DNA of 32,080 nucleotides from Paraglaciecola sp. (GCA_009993955.1 JAACSL010000037.1:1-32080), one strand, 5' to 3'; counted from the first letter of the stretch, positions 1 through 8,809 are shown. The notes: generated from the sequence alone by a model not told the origin. Numbers and translations are program-made.

Positions 1-78
1 GTGGCATATTGCCTCAAGAAAAATAAGCCATCCCTTAATATTAGCGACGTTGAGAGAAATGCGATGGTGGCTGCTTAA
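1..78 (+). CDS. Possible 3' end of a gene cut by the window edge
   Basis: The frame starting at base 1 stays open for 25 codons and stops at TAA (76-78). The peptide ends in VERNAMVAA. It has no internal start with a ribosome binding site, so if real it is the C-terminal tail of a gene lying mostly outside the window. I do not recognise the family. An open frame this short can occur by chance. Confidence 0.22.
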   Translation: MAYCLKKNKPSLNISDVERNAMVAA

Positions 79-216
79 ACCGATCTCAGGTTAAATAAAC
101 TATTATCGCAATAGCAGTATGTTACTTAGACCAAGGTATTACACAACTAGCTGTGACTTTGGGATCTGAGCGGAGACAGATAATTTAGACCTAAGCTTAT
201 CTGCGGTAAACGTCAC

Positions 217-478
217 CAGCGCCCGGTTAAACGGCCAGACAAGGATGTCTGGACTGGTTGCAGATCATCAGGGACGTGTTTACTCTGAACTTACAACATC
301 CTTCCATCTGAACTACCAAAATCAGTAAAATCAGGGACCGCACGCGAAGCGTCGGTTTGAGTTCGGCCTTATTACCATAAACCAAACACAACCTTAGCTG
401 CCAATCATTTTTCTTCAGGCACAAAAAAACCGACTTAAAGTCGGTTTATTGTTTACTTGTAAAGTTTGGTAGCAGAGG
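217..478 (-). repeat. tRNA-associated repeat unit, distal copy
   Basis: This is the second of two closely similar units downstream of tRNA-Leu (the tRNA reads on the minus strand). It contains a decayed 13-nt tail of the tRNA (about 466-478, one mismatch in the acceptor strand, CCA retained), the tRNA terminator hairpin (423-447), a weak hairpin around the GCACGCGAAGCG segment, and a 7-bp stem CCAGACA/TGTCTGG at 235-252. It differs from the proximal copy at only a handful of positions plus small indels near 405-415. No coding capacity is conserved between the copies. Confidence 0.85.
423..447 (-). terminator. Duplicated tRNA-Leu terminator, distal copy
   Basis: On the minus strand an 8-bp stem AAACCGAC/GTCGGTTT with a 5-nt loop is followed by a run of seven T. 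It is the same hairpin as at 710-734 but with a different loop, so it would stop any transcript that reads through the first one. Confidence 0.75.
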
Positions 479-505
479 GTTTAACTGGTTTCTGTAGCGG
501 CGCAG

Positions 506-765
506 CAGCGCCCGGTTAAACGGCCAGACAAGGATGTCTGGACTGGTTGCAGATCATCAGGGACGTGTTTACTCTGAACTTACAACATCCTTCCATCTGA
601 ACTACCAAAATCAGTAAAATCAGGGACCGCACGCGAAGCGTCGGTTTGATTTCGGCCTTATTACCACAAGCCAAACACAACCTTAGCTGCCGCTCATTTT
701 TTCAGGCACAAAAAAACCGACTCAAGGTCGGTTTATTGTTCACTTGTAAAGTTTGGTACCAGAGG
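506..765 (-). repeat. tRNA-associated repeat unit, proximal copy
   Basis: This unit begins in the 3' end of the functional tRNA-Leu gene (754-765) and runs downstream of it. The order matches the distal copy: tRNA tail, terminator (710-734), the GCACGCGAAGCG region and the 7-bp stem at 524-541. A unique 27-bp spacer (479-505) separates the units. The offset between matching bases is 289 bp at one end and 287 bp at the other, so the copies arose by duplication and then gained small indels. Confidence 0.85.
710..734 (-). terminator. Terminator of tRNA-Leu
   Basis: An 8-bp stem AAACCGAC/GTCGGTTT with a 5-nt loop, followed on the minus strand by seven T, lies about 20 nt downstream of the CCA end of the tRNA. 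This is a standard intrinsic terminator for the tRNA transcript. Confidence 0.85.
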
Positions 766-840
766 CCGGACTCGAACCGGCACACCATCGCTGGCGGTGG
801 ATTTTGAATCCACTGCGTCTACCAATTTCGCCACTCTGGC
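754..840 (-). tRNA. tRNA-Leu, anticodon CAA
   Basis: The minus strand reads as an 87-nt class II tRNA with encoded CCA. It starts GCCAGAGTGGCG, has the D-loop element TTGGTAGAC, an anticodon stem GTGGA/TCCAC enclosing the loop TTCAAAA (anticodon CAA, reading UUG), a long variable arm, the T-loop GGTTCGAGTCC and the end CTCTGGTACCA. The acceptor stem closes with a G-U pair. It closely resembles E. coli tRNA-Leu(CAA). It has its own promoter about 95 nt upstream, and repeat units follow its 3' end. Confidence 0.96.
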
Positions 841-937
841 ATTGTTCACCACTTTTCAGCTTCAAACTAATGCAATCTTTACAAACTTTGGCTTGGTTTC
901 TTCAAGCAGCTTTGCAGCATTGCTCAAGAGGATGCGC

Positions 938-965
938 ATTATAACTAGCGCAATTAGGCTTGCAA
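938..965 (-). promoter_or_regulatory. Sigma70 promoter of tRNA-Leu
   Basis: On the minus strand TTGCAA (960-965) and a perfect TATAAT (938-943) are separated by 16 bp and followed by the GC-rich discriminator GCGCATCC. A GC-rich discriminator is typical of stable-RNA promoters under stringent control. The tRNA starts about 95 nt downstream, so the primary transcript would have a long 5' leader to be trimmed. Confidence 0.8.
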
Positions 966-1019
966 GTATTTTGTTTTAGTTTAGTGACGATACGCTGTTT
1001 TTTTACACAACCCATCAAC

Positions 1020-1050
1020 AACCTTGGGCGCTGACTCAGCGCCCAAGGTT
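1020..1050. other. Perfect 15-bp inverted repeat after pntB
   Basis: AACCTTGGGCGCTGA is followed after one base by its exact reverse complement. It lies 9 nt past the pntB stop codon. No T-run adjoins it on either strand, so it is not a textbook intrinsic terminator. It may still protect the 3' end of the pnt mRNA or act as a transcription barrier between pntB and the tRNA-Leu promoter. Confidence 0.7.
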
Positions 1051-1058
1051 ACCGACAG

Positions 1059-2441
1059 CTAATTGTCAAACTGACGAATAATGCTGTTGAGGGTATCTTT
1101 GGCATCGCCGAATATCATCCGGCTATTGGGTTTAAAGAACAGTGGGTTGTCTACTCCAGCAAAACCCGAGGCCATGCCCCGTTTGAGCACAAACACGTTT
1201 TTAGCTAAATCAGCGTTGATGACAGGCATGCCATAAATGGGGCTGCCCTTCATTTCACGGGCCGCAGGATTGACCACATCATTGGCCCCGATCACCATGG
1301 CCACATCAAAGTTTTCGATGCGCTTGTTGATCTCATCCATCTCAAACAACTGTTCATAAGAGACATCGGCTTCTGCTAACAAGACATTCATGTGCCCGGG
1401 CATACGCCCCGCCACGGGGTGAATGGCGTAAGCCACTTCCGCGCCATTTGCTTCGAGCAATACTTGTAACTCTTTCATCGCATGCTGTGCTTGCGCTACT
1501 GCCATGCCATAACCGGGAATAACCACCACGGATTGTGCTGCTTCAAGCACGTAATAAGCATCGTCGGCAGAGAGTGCTTTAACTTCACCTTCGATGACCA
1601 TAGTCTCGTTACTCACCGACTGAAAGCCACTAAACAATACATTCAACAATGAGCGATTCATGGCTTTACACATGATTTGAGTGAGAATGATACCGCTGGC
1701 TCCAACCAGTGAACCAGCCACGATTAAGATGTTGTTGTGCAGGGCAAAACCTGCTGCACAAGCAGCGAGACCCGAATAACTGTTAAGCAATGAAATGACC
1801 ACAGGCATGTCGGCCCCACCAATAGGAATAACCAACATAACGCCAAATAATAATGCCAAGCCCATGGCAGACCACAGGTAGATTGGTTGCTGTGGGAACA
1901 TCACAAACAATACGCCACAGGCGATAACGGCTAAGACAATCAAGCCATTAACCACGGCCTGCCCGCGAAACATGATGGGGCGCCCAACAATACGTTCGCT
2001 GAGTTTGCCCCACGCCACTACGCTGCCTGAGAAAGTGACACCACCAATCAACAAAGCAAGGTAAGTGACGATTAAAATGAAAGGTGGCAGGCTGGTAGGC
2101 GTTACCATCGTTGACCAAGCCACAAATAAACTGGCCAAGCCACCAATACCGTTCAGTAGAGACACCATCTCTGGCATCTTGGTCATGGCAACCAAACGTG
2201 CGGCAAAAACGCCCACCACTGCACCGGCCATGATCGCGATGACAATGAGTTGATAATTCACAATGGCTAAATCTAGCAAGGTCACGACGATGGCCAATAA
2301 CATGGCCAGTGAAGACAATAGATTACCCTTACGCGCAGTGGATGGATGACCTAACAGCTTTAATCCAAAAATAAACAAAGCAGCCGCAATGACGTAAACA
2401 AAGTTGATCAATACCGCATGATTTGATGTGAGTGTTTGCAT
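1059..2441 (-). CDS. pntB: Proton-translocating NAD(P) transhydrogenase subunit beta
   Basis: This 460-residue protein is the beta subunit of the membrane transhydrogenase, which uses the proton gradient to drive hydride transfer from NADH to NADP+. The first ~270 residues hold multiple hydrophobic segments (domain II, proton channel). The last ~180 residues are the NADP(H)-binding domain III, with the Rossmann start VIPGYGMAVAQAQHA, the segment MPGHMNVLLAEADV and the late segment VFVLKRGMASGFAGVDNPLF, all characteristic of PntB. Length matches E. coli PntB (462). It starts 8 nt after the stop of pntAB, so the three pnt genes form one operon. The next element downstream is a 15-bp hairpin. 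Confidence 0.97.
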   Translation of the reverse strand: MQTLTSNHAVLINFVYVIAAALFIFGLKLLGHPSTARKGNLLSSLAMLLAIVVTLLDLAIVNYQLIVIAIMAGAVVGVFAARLVAMTKMPEMVSLLNGIGGLASLFVAWSTMVTPTSLPPFILIVTYLALLIGGVTFSGSVVAWGKLSERIVGRPIMFRGQAVVNGLIVLAVIACGVLFVMFPQQPIYLWSAMGLALLFGVMLVIPIGGADMPVVISLLNSYSGLAACAAGFALHNNILIVAGSLVGASGIILTQIMCKAMNRSLLNVLFSGFQSVSNETMVIEGEVKALSADDAYYVLEAAQSVVVIPGYGMAVAQAQHAMKELQVLLEANGAEVAYAIHPVAGRMPGHMNVLLAEADVSYEQLFEMDEINKRIENFDVAMVIGANDVVNPAAREMKGSPIYGMPVINADLAKNVFVLKRGMASGFAGVDNPLFFKPNSRMIFGDAKDTLNSIIRQFDN

Positions 2442-2449
2442 GTCGCCCC

Positions 2450-2731
2450 CTACTGCTTTTTCTTGAACATGGCGAGCATGCGATCGGTAACCAAATAACC
2501 ACCCACCACGTTAATGGTGGCCAAAAATACGGCAAACGCGCCTAAATACATGGCGTAATCCCCCAAACTCTCGTCGCCTGCTAAGACTAAGGCGCCTACC
2601 ACGGTAATACCTGAAATAGCGTTTGCCCCCGACATAAGTGGGGTGTGCAAGGTAGCAGGGACTTTTTGAATCAGTTCGAAGCCGACAAATATCGACAACA
2701 TCAAAATAAACAATAAATAAATGGCGTCCAT
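2450..2731 (-). CDS. pntAB: NAD(P) transhydrogenase subunit alpha, membrane part (domain II)
   Basis: A 93-residue protein matching the C-terminal membrane segment that is fused to PntA in E. coli but separate in Rhodospirillum-type three-gene transhydrogenases. It has three or more hydrophobic helices, with conserved-looking VPATLHTPLMSGANAISGI. I place the start at the ATG at 2731 because GGAGG stands 5 nt upstream. An upstream in-frame ATG at 2761 would overlap pntAA and has no such site. The pntAA stop codon is one base upstream, which suggests translational coupling. Confidence 0.93.
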   Translation of the reverse strand: MDAIYLLFILMLSIFVGFELIQKVPATLHTPLMSGANAISGITVVGALVLAGDESLGDYAMYLGAFAVFLATINVVGGYLVTDRMLAMFKKKQ

Positions 2732-2732
2732 T

Positions 2733-3920
2733 TTAGGCCTCCGCGCTGAGTGAGCTGACATGGGTTTGGATTGTCACGCCATGTTGTTGATAAAAATCTA
2801 AGATCATCTTATTCACCACCTGACCTTGATGACTGATCACACAGCCTGACAGCACTTCGTCTGCAACATCTAATGCAAAGTGATTGCTGTCTTTGTGCCA
2901 AAACTCACTCACCAGATTAAACAGGTTGTTGGCATACATTTGACTAGCATGTTTGGCTACACCATTGGCCCAAGAACCCGTGCCAATGACATTTACGCCA
3001 TGAATTTCAACGGTTTTGCCCACCACGGAACCGGCGACATTACCGCCATTCTCCGCCGCCATATCGACGATAACACTGCCGGGTCGCATTCTAGCGATGG
3101 TCGCGTCATCGATAAGTACCGGAGGTTTGCGCCCAAACAACTGTGCCGTGGTAATCACAATGTCAGATTCGGCTATACATTTGGCCTGCTCACGCTGCTG
3201 AATTTGCAATTGTTCAGGGCTAAGTGCTTGTGCATAGCCTTGACTGGTTTCGCTGGTTTGGCCCAAATCGATATGCAAAAACTTAGCGCCCAAGGAGCGC
3301 ACCTGTTCTGCCACCACTGCGCGGGTATCAAAGGCTGTCACACTGGCGCCCAAACGTTTGGCGGTGGCAATGGCTTGCAATCCCGCTACCCCAGCACCAA
3401 TGACAAACACTTTGGCGGGTTTAAGGGTGCCAGCGGGGGTCATCATCATGGGAAATACGGCGTCCAAGGTATTCGTGGCTTGCAGCACCATGACATATCC
3501 CGCCAAACTTGCCTGAGAGCTTAAAGCATCCATTTTCTGACAACGGCTGATGCGTGGGATCATCTCCATGCTAATGCTGGATATCTGCTGAGTGACCAGT
3601 TGTTGAATGTAAAGATGTTCGTTAAAGGGGTCTAAGTAGCTGATCAATAAGCTGTTTGGCCGCAGGTGTGCAAGATCTTCAACGGGAAGTTTATGCAGTC
3701 CGAGGACTACATCGGCCGACTGCAATAAAGCTTCGCGGCTGGTCGCAATTTCTGCACCGGCTTGCACATAGTCGTCATCGCTAAAGTGCAGTGGCTGACC
3801 AATACCGGCTTCTACCACCACCCTAGCGCCCAGTAAGGTGTAACCTTTGATGTTTGTTGGCAATACCGCACAGCGCTTCTCGCCTGACCTGATTTCGGCC
3901 ACAAATCCGATAGTTGGCAT
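2733..3920 (-). CDS. pntAA: NAD(P) transhydrogenase subunit alpha, NAD-binding domain I
   Basis: This ~395-residue soluble subunit binds NAD(H) and passes hydride to the beta subunit. It is related to alanine dehydrogenase: N-terminal MPTIGFVAEIRSGEKR, the Rossmann segment KVFVIGAGVAGLQAIATAKRLG near the centre, and RPGSVIVDMAAENGGN later. The ATG at 3920 is chosen because it is preceded by a purine-rich AGAGGGGAG and begins at the family's usual N-terminus; the in-frame ATG at 3968 would add 16 unusual residues. The C-terminus stops before the membrane region, which is the separate gene pntAB. It is the first gene of the pnt operon. Confidence 0.95.
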   Translation of the reverse strand: MPTIGFVAEIRSGEKRCAVLPTNIKGYTLLGARVVVEAGIGQPLHFSDDDYVQAGAEIATSREALLQSADVVLGLHKLPVEDLAHLRPNSLLISYLDPFNEHLYIQQLVTQQISSISMEMIPRISRCQKMDALSSQASLAGYVMVLQATNTLDAVFPMMMTPAGTLKPAKVFVIGAGVAGLQAIATAKRLGASVTAFDTRAVVAEQVRSLGAKFLHIDLGQTSETSQGYAQALSPEQLQIQQREQAKCIAESDIVITTAQLFGRKPPVLIDDATIARMRPGSVIVDMAAENGGNVAGSVVGKTVEIHGVNVIGTGSWANGVAKHASQMYANNLFNLVSEFWHKDSNHFALDVADEVLSGCVISHQGQVVNKMILDFYQQHGVTIQTHVSSLSAEA

Positions 3921-4273
3921 ATCTCCCCTCTTTTCATTAATCACTGAAGCCCTATCCCGACTATGCACTGATGTGTTATCAGCGGATAATTCATATTGTT
4001 TATGCAGAGTATTCGACCCTATTCGTCAACGCTGGGAAGGAGATATAAAACCTCAAAATTTACCTATAAACGCCTAGTACATGCGCGTTTCACATCGTAA
4101 CAATGTGGCTAAGTTGGTTGCGGGAGTATTCAGATTTGAAGCAAACATGTTTGGCATCAATGATGCGTTTATCCTGTTTCGAGACGATATCAACAGCAGT
4201 AAATCATGGCTTTTATTATCTTCGGGGTGAAATCCTGATAAACTAGCATCTCCAAGAAGGCAGTAAGTATCCT
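3921..4273. other. Divergent intergenic region, pntAA / RDD gene
   Basis: These 353 bp must hold the promoters of the pnt operon (minus) and the RDD gene (plus). On the minus strand a TTGACG (4024-4029) could be a -35 element, but the hexamer 17 bp further on (TGCATA) is a poor -10. A sequence AAGGAGATATA at 4037-4047 resembles a ribosome binding site but no start codon follows at a useful distance. I see no RNA gene or repeat here. Confidence 0.4.
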
Positions 4274-4792
4274 ATGCAAAAAAAGACAGATGACATGCAG
4301 CGCGCTGGTTTTTTTAGACGCCTCGCCGCGATTATATATGACACCTTAGTCGCGGTAGCAGTGGCCATGGTGGCGGCGATGGTGTGCTTGGTGACGATGT
4401 TATTAATGGTTGAAAATGGTTTGCTCAATAATCAAGGCTATGACAATTTTAGTGACTTTTTTCAGCACACACCGTTGTACCAGCATATTTTGCAGGCTTG
4501 GGTACTGGTATGGGTGGTGGGTTTCTTTTTGTGGTTTTGGCGCAACGGCGGTCAAACCATCGGTATGCGTGCCTGGCGCTTACGACTTTTTAGCACGAGG
4601 CCACAGCCTTTTGGTTATCGACGCGCGGCCTTACGCCTTGTCGCCTCGTTAGGCGGGTTAGGCACATTGGTAGTGTTATTTGACTATAAAAACAAACTTT
4701 CATTGCAAGACCGCATCGCCGGTACAGAGATGCTGTATCTGAGCAAAGAAGCCAATGATCATAAGGCGTGGCAGAACCTGCAAGAGCAATAG
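4274..4792 (+). CDS. RDD family membrane protein
   Basis: A 172-residue protein with the RDD signature: Arg15/Arg16 and Asp23 in the first helix (FFRRLAAIIYDTLVAV), the segment GGQTIGMRAWRLR at residues 92-104, and Asp146 in SLQDRIAGTEML near the C-terminus. About three hydrophobic segments are visible (roughly 20-47, 73-90, 120-136). RDD proteins are poorly understood; some have been linked to ion transport. Here it lies alone, convergent with lptG, a position RDD genes often occupy beside lptFG in gammaproteobacteria. The ribosome binding site (AAGAAGG) is somewhat distant; a start at Met8 is possible but has none. Confidence 0.9.
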   Translation: MQKKTDDMQRAGFFRRLAAIIYDTLVAVAVAMVAAMVCLVTMLLMVENGLLNNQGYDNFSDFFQHTPLYQHILQAWVLVWVVGFFLWFWRNGGQTIGMRAWRLRLFSTRPQPFGYRRAALRLVASLGGLGTLVVLFDYKNKLSLQDRIAGTEMLYLSKEANDHKAWQNLQEQ

Positions 4793-4837
4793 AAACTGGT
4801 ATTGAGGCGCAGCTTATTTGTTGTGGACAGGCCTAGG

Positions 4838-5905
4838 CTAGCCTCGCCTTTGCAATAAAAATATCGACAATACTGCGAACAACAAACTTGGTAGCACAGC
4901 ACCGAGTAAAGGCGGCAGTTGATACACGCCGCTTAACGTACCAAACACTTCATTACTCACAAAAAAACCGAATCCGGTTAATACCCCAAGAAATACCCTC
5001 GCTCCCATGGTCACGCTACGCAGCGGGCCAAAAATAAATGATAAAGCCAGCAGTAACATGATACACACCGACAAGGGCTGACTGACTTTGCGCCAAAACG
5101 CGAGCTCGTAACGGCTGGCATCTTGTTGGTTATTCTCTAAATATTGGATGTAGTCGAGTAAACCTCTGATTGACAACGCCTCGGGCGTTACCCTCACCAC
5201 GCCAAGCTTGTCTGGTGTTAGGGTGGACAACCAAATATCGCTTTGTTGGTGATGAACTTGCACTTCTTTAGGTAAAAATTCAGTGTAGGTCACCTCACGC
5301 AGTACCCACCCTTGGTCGCCGTAATCAGCGCGTTTGGCCGTGGTAATCTGCTGCAATTTAAGCTGTTCGCTGAAACGGTAAATGGTGACATCGCGCAATG
5401 AATTTTGATCAATTACTTCACCGATACTCACGAAGTTGTCTGCGTCTTTTGCCCAAACCAAGCGATCCGAAGAAAACAAACTGCCCCCAGAAATCGCTTG
5501 GGTGCGAATTTCTTTGGCTTTAGCTTCTGTGACTGGCGCCACCCACTCGCCCATTGCCATAAAAAATATCACCATGAGCACCGCGGTTTTCATGGCGGAG
5601 GTAATAATATTAAAACGGCTTTGCCCGGCTGCCTGCATCACCACCAGTTCACTATTGCTGGCTAGAATGCCCAAGCCAATCAAGCCACCCACTAAGGTCG
5701 CCATGGGAAAAAACTGTTCCAGTTCCCGCGGAAAGCTGAGCAGAATATACACCGCCGCCACCGTCATATCGTAACTACCACGGCCAACCTGTTTCATTTG
5801 TTCAATGAAGCGGATTAATAAGCTTAAGCCGGTCAACACGGCCAAACTCATAGCCGTAGTTGCCAACAACGTGCGCGCAATATACCAATCGAGAATTTTA
5901 AACAC
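4838..5905 (-). CDS. lptG: LPS export ABC transporter permease LptG
   Basis: LptG is one of two inner-membrane permeases of the LptB2FG complex that extracts lipopolysaccharide from the inner membrane. The protein has N-terminal helices (VFKILDWYIARTLLATT onward), a periplasmic beta-jellyroll region in the middle and C-terminal helices ending LSIFLLQRRG, at about the family's length (355 residues; E. coli 360). I choose the GTG at 5905: a GGAG lies 6 nt upstream and the codon overlaps the lptF stop by 8 nt. A GTG at 5929 would add eight residues without a comparable site. The overlap indicates translational coupling, in keeping with the 1:1 LptF-LptG stoichiometry. Confidence 0.95.
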   Translation of the reverse strand: MFKILDWYIARTLLATTAMSLAVLTGLSLLIRFIEQMKQVGRGSYDMTVAAVYILLSFPRELEQFFPMATLVGGLIGLGILASNSELVVMQAAGQSRFNIITSAMKTAVLMVIFFMAMGEWVAPVTEAKAKEIRTQAISGGSLFSSDRLVWAKDADNFVSIGEVIDQNSLRDVTIYRFSEQLKLQQITTAKRADYGDQGWVLREVTYTEFLPKEVQVHHQQSDIWLSTLTPDKLGVVRVTPEALSIRGLLDYIQYLENNQQDASRYELAFWRKVSQPLSVCIMLLLALSFIFGPLRSVTMGARVFLGVLTGFGFFVSNEVFGTLSGVYQLPPLLGAVLPSLLFAVLSIFLLQRRG

Positions 5906-7007
5906 GGCGTTCTCCGACAAAATAGGCACGCACTCTCACGCCCAACGGCCTGTCTTTGAGCAGTAACATCCCGCCAATCGTCAACAATACGGCATGCACC
6001 CACCAAAGGCCGATTTGTGGCGGAATGTGTCCATCTTCTAACGCTTTGCGCCCCGCCATCAACATCAAGTAGTAACCGAGATATAACATAAGTGCAGGAA
6101 ACATTTTTCCAAAGCGCCCTTGTCGCGGATTAGCCGCACTCAAGGGCACAGCAATCATCACCAGAAATGGCAATGATAAAGGCAAGGCCATACGCCAATG
6201 TAACTCAGCTATCGCATCAACACTGGGTTCTTGTAGCAATTGTATGGTTGAATAGGCTGTCAACTTGCGACGTTGTTGTTCAACTTGACGCTCCGCGATT
6301 TGAATCTGATATTCATCAAATTCCACCACGCGATAATCCTGTTGGCCGAGGGTACCCTCATATTGCTGCCCTTGATGCAAAATCAACTTTTCAGCGCCAT
6401 TGCTTTCCGTTTGCACACCACCCGCTTTTGCATAAACAATGCGGATGTCTTGTTCGTCACTTTGATTACTGCGTTGCGCTAAAAACACCTTGCGCAGAGG
6501 TTGCTGACCGGCATCAATGTCGTGCACAAATATCACAGCTTGTTGATTGGCGGTTTGTTGAAAGCGCCCAGAAATCAGGGTACTTAAGCCACTTTGTGCA
6601 CCGGCTTTTTCTTCCAACTGATACTCACTTTCTACGGCTAAAGGGGCTAACCACAAGGTAAGCGCGCCGGTTAATATGGCCATCACCACCGCTACGACGA
6701 GCATCACTCGTGTGACATACCATTCACTGATCCCACAGGCGCGCATGACACTCATCTCACTTTCCACATACAAACGGCCATGGGCCAACATGATGCCCAA
6801 GAACAAACTGAGTGGTAGAATTAACGATGCCAGCACGGGCATACTAAGGGCCATAAAACCCATCACGAGAGTAGCGGGAATATCGCCATTAGAGGCTTCC
6901 GCCAAAACACGGATAAACTTTTGTGTAATGAAAATAGCCATCAATAGAAAGAAAATGGCGATTTGAGACTTGACAGTTTCTGTCACTAAATAACGAAATA
7001 TCAGCAC
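5898..7007 (-). CDS. lptF: LPS export ABC transporter permease LptF
   Basis: A 369-residue permease that forms the LptB2FG extractor with LptG. The N-terminus MLIFRYLVTETVKSQIAIFF aligns with E. coli LptF (MIIIRYLVRETLKSQ), and the following GDIPATLV and LILPLSLFLGIMLAHGRLY segments are typical. A periplasmic domain of ~150 residues separates N- and C-terminal helices. The start is a GTG at 7007 with only a weak GGAT upstream, but the alignment supports it. It is transcribed away from pepA and followed directly by lptG. Confidence 0.95.
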   Translation of the reverse strand: MLIFRYLVTETVKSQIAIFFLLMAIFITQKFIRVLAEASNGDIPATLVMGFMALSMPVLASLILPLSLFLGIMLAHGRLYVESEMSVMRACGISEWYVTRVMLVVAVVMAILTGALTLWLAPLAVESEYQLEEKAGAQSGLSTLISGRFQQTANQQAVIFVHDIDAGQQPLRKVFLAQRSNQSDEQDIRIVYAKAGGVQTESNGAEKLILHQGQQYEGTLGQQDYRVVEFDEYQIQIAERQVEQQRRKLTAYSTIQLLQEPSVDAIAELHWRMALPLSLPFLVMIAVPLSAANPRQGRFGKMFPALMLYLGYYLMLMAGRKALEDGHIPPQIGLWWVHAVLLTIGGMLLLKDRPLGVRVRAYFVGERRV

Positions 7008-7052
7008 GGATGATCCAAAGGAAAAGAGGTATTTTTAGTGGCGCTACGAGAA

Positions 7053-7080
7053 ATTTTAAGTAAACTTAGCGTTTTCACAA
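7053..7080 (-). promoter_or_regulatory. Candidate promoter of lptFG
   Basis: On the minus strand TTGTGA (7075-7080) and TAAAAT (7053-7058) are spaced by 16 bp, about 45 nt upstream of the lptF start codon. This is a plausible sigma70 promoter; the -35 element matches only four of six consensus positions. Confidence 0.45.
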
Positions 7081-7268
7081 GTTTAATTTGTAAAGTGTCG
7101 TTTTTAAAGGCATCTGACCTGCGTAATCTGCACAGATTGCCTGTGAACTGAATTAATCTTGCAAGCATATCACAGCATTACCTTTTTAATTTTTTAACAA
7201 GCAATCATCGCCGATTAGAGCGAGGTAAGTGCTTTCACTGTATAACACCAAAGTCATGGGGAAAGTGT

Positions 7269-8774
7269 GTGGAATTTAGCATAAAAAGCGGTAGTCCCGA
7301 AAAACAACGTAGCGCCTGTATTGTGGTGGGTGTGTTTGAACCAAGACGTCTCACTTCAGTCGCTGAGCAACTCGACAATATCAGTGAAGGGTATATCAGC
7401 AATTTGTTGCGTCGTGGTGATTTAGAAGGGCAAGCGGGTCAAATGCTGTTGTTACACCATGTTCCTAATGTTCTCAGTGAGCGTGTGTTATTAGTTGGCT
7501 GCGGTAAAGAACGTGAATTAGATGAGCGCCAATACAAACAAATCATCGCAAAAACCATCAAAACCCTAAACGAAACTGGGGCAATGGAAGCCGTCAGTTT
7601 CCTAACTGAGCTGCACGTCAAAGGTCGAGATACCTATTGGAAAATTCGCCAAGCCGTTGAAGCCACGCAAGATGCCTTGTACACCTTTTTACAGCTCAAG
7701 AGCAAAAAGGGGGAGTTACGTCGTCCCATCCGTAAAATCGTCTTTAATGTGCCCACGCGTCGTGAACTACCTGTTGCCGAGCGCGCTCTAGCCCATGGTT
7801 TGGCCATTGCTGCTGGGGTAAAAACGGCAAAAGACGTGGCGAATATGCCACCGAATATCTGTAACCCCATGTATTTACTTGAGCAAGCCCAAGCATTGGC
7901 AAACACCTACGCTAATTTGCAAGTGAGCTTCGTGAATGAACAACAGATGCATGAACTCGGTATGCACTCATATTTAGCCGTGGGTCGAGGTTCAGTGAAT
8001 GAATCAATCATGACCATCATGGAGCATAAAGGCGGTGAACCCGGCCAAGCGCCTATCGTCTTAGTGGGCAAAGGATTAACCTTCGACTCAGGTGGTATTT
8101 CCATCAAACCCGGCGAGGCCATGGATGAGATGAAATACGATATGGGTGGTGCTGCCAGTGTACTCGGTACCATGCACACCATTTGTGAACTGAACTTACA
8201 GTTAAACATCATCGGCATCATGGCCGGGTGTGAAAACATGCCAGACGCCAATGCTTATCGTCCCGGCGATATTCTTACCACGATGTCAGGACAGACAGTT
8301 GAGGTACTCAATACAGATGCTGAAGGTCGTTTAGTATTGTGTGACGCCCTTACTTACGTTGAACGCTTCGATCCAGAATTGGTGGTGGACATTGCCACCC
8401 TTACCGGTGCCTGTGTCATCGCCCTAGGCAAATATGCCTCAGGCATCATGAGTAGCCATAATCCTTTAGCCCATGAACTGCTGAATGCCTCTGAGTTAAG
8501 TGGTGACAAAGCATGGCGCTTACCACTGTGGGATGAATATCAGGAACAAATTGAGAGCCCCTTTGCCGACATGGCCAATATCGGTGGACGCCCAGCAGGT
8601 ACCATTACAGCCGCATGTTTCTTGTCACGTTTTACGCGAAAGTATAACTGGGCGCACATGGACATAGCTGGCACCGCATGGGTGAGTGGTAAAAATAAAG
8701 GCGCAACCGGACGCCCGGTACCTTTGTTATCTCAGTTTTTAATGGCGCGAGCTGGTTTAACTACCGAAGATTAA
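7269..8774 (+). CDS. pepA: Leucyl aminopeptidase (PepA, M17)
   Basis: A 501-residue cytosolic dinuclear metallo-aminopeptidase that removes N-terminal residues, preferably leucine. In enterobacteria the same protein also binds DNA in Xer recombination and at carAB. The N-terminus is nearly identical to E. coli PepA. Metal and catalytic residues are in place: Lys268, Asp273 and Lys280 in [15 protein letters not shown], Asp291, and Asp350, Glu352 and Arg354 in the M17 signature NTDAEGRL. The start is GTG at 7269 with GGGGAAAG just upstream, and it coincides with the E. coli N-terminus. It is divergent from lptFG and followed by holC and valS, a conserved gammaproteobacterial order. Confidence 0.98.
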   Translation: MEFSIKSGSPEKQRSACIVVGVFEPRRLTSVAEQLDNISEGYISNLLRRGDLEGQAGQMLLLHHVPNVLSERVLLVGCGKERELDERQYKQIIAKTIKTLNETGAMEAVSFLTELHVKGRDTYWKIRQAVEATQDALYTFLQLKSKKGELRRPIRKIVFNVPTRRELPVAERALAHGLAIAAGVKTAKDVANMPPNICNPMYLLEQAQALANTYANLQVSFVNEQQMHELGMHSYLAVGRGSVNESIMTIMEHKGGEPGQAPIVLVGKGLTFDSGGISIKPGEAMDEMKYDMGGAASVLGTMHTICELNLQLNIIGIMAGCENMPDANAYRPGDILTTMSGQTVEVLNTDAEGRLVLCDALTYVERFDPELVVDIATLTGACVIALGKYASGIMSSHNPLAHELLNASELSGDKAWRLPLWDEYQEQIESPFADMANIGGRPAGTITAACFLSRFTRKYNWAHMDIAGTAWVSGKNKGATGRPVPLLSQFLMARAGLTTED

Positions 8775-8809
8775 TTGCGCAAACCGCATACAGGACAGAT
8801 TGTAAGTCT

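Noticed and set aside
227..424. 65-codon frame on the minus strand inside the distal tRNA repeat
   Set aside because: The frame is not kept in the proximal copy of the repeat and has no ribosome binding site; it is a by-product of the repeat.
217..765. An integrated mobile element at the tRNA-Leu 3' end
   Set aside because: The duplicated tRNA tail looks att-like, but only ~290 bp lie between the tails and there is no integrase or cargo; a tandem duplication explains it better.
753..979. Plus-strand frames across the tRNA-Leu gene and its promoter
   Set aside because: They read antisense through a clear tRNA and its promoter and resemble no protein.
2880..3524. Long plus-strand frame (214 codons) opposite pntAA
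   Set aside because: It is the antisense shadow of a well-identified gene and its protein is rich in His/Gly without domain character.
4037..4047. Ribosome-binding-like AAGGAGATATA suggesting a small gene upstream of the RDD gene
   Set aside because: No start codon lies within a usable distance and the downstream frame closes quickly.
6167..6661. Plus-strand frame (164 codons) opposite lptF
   Set aside because: Shadow of lptF; no start signals and no recognisable protein.
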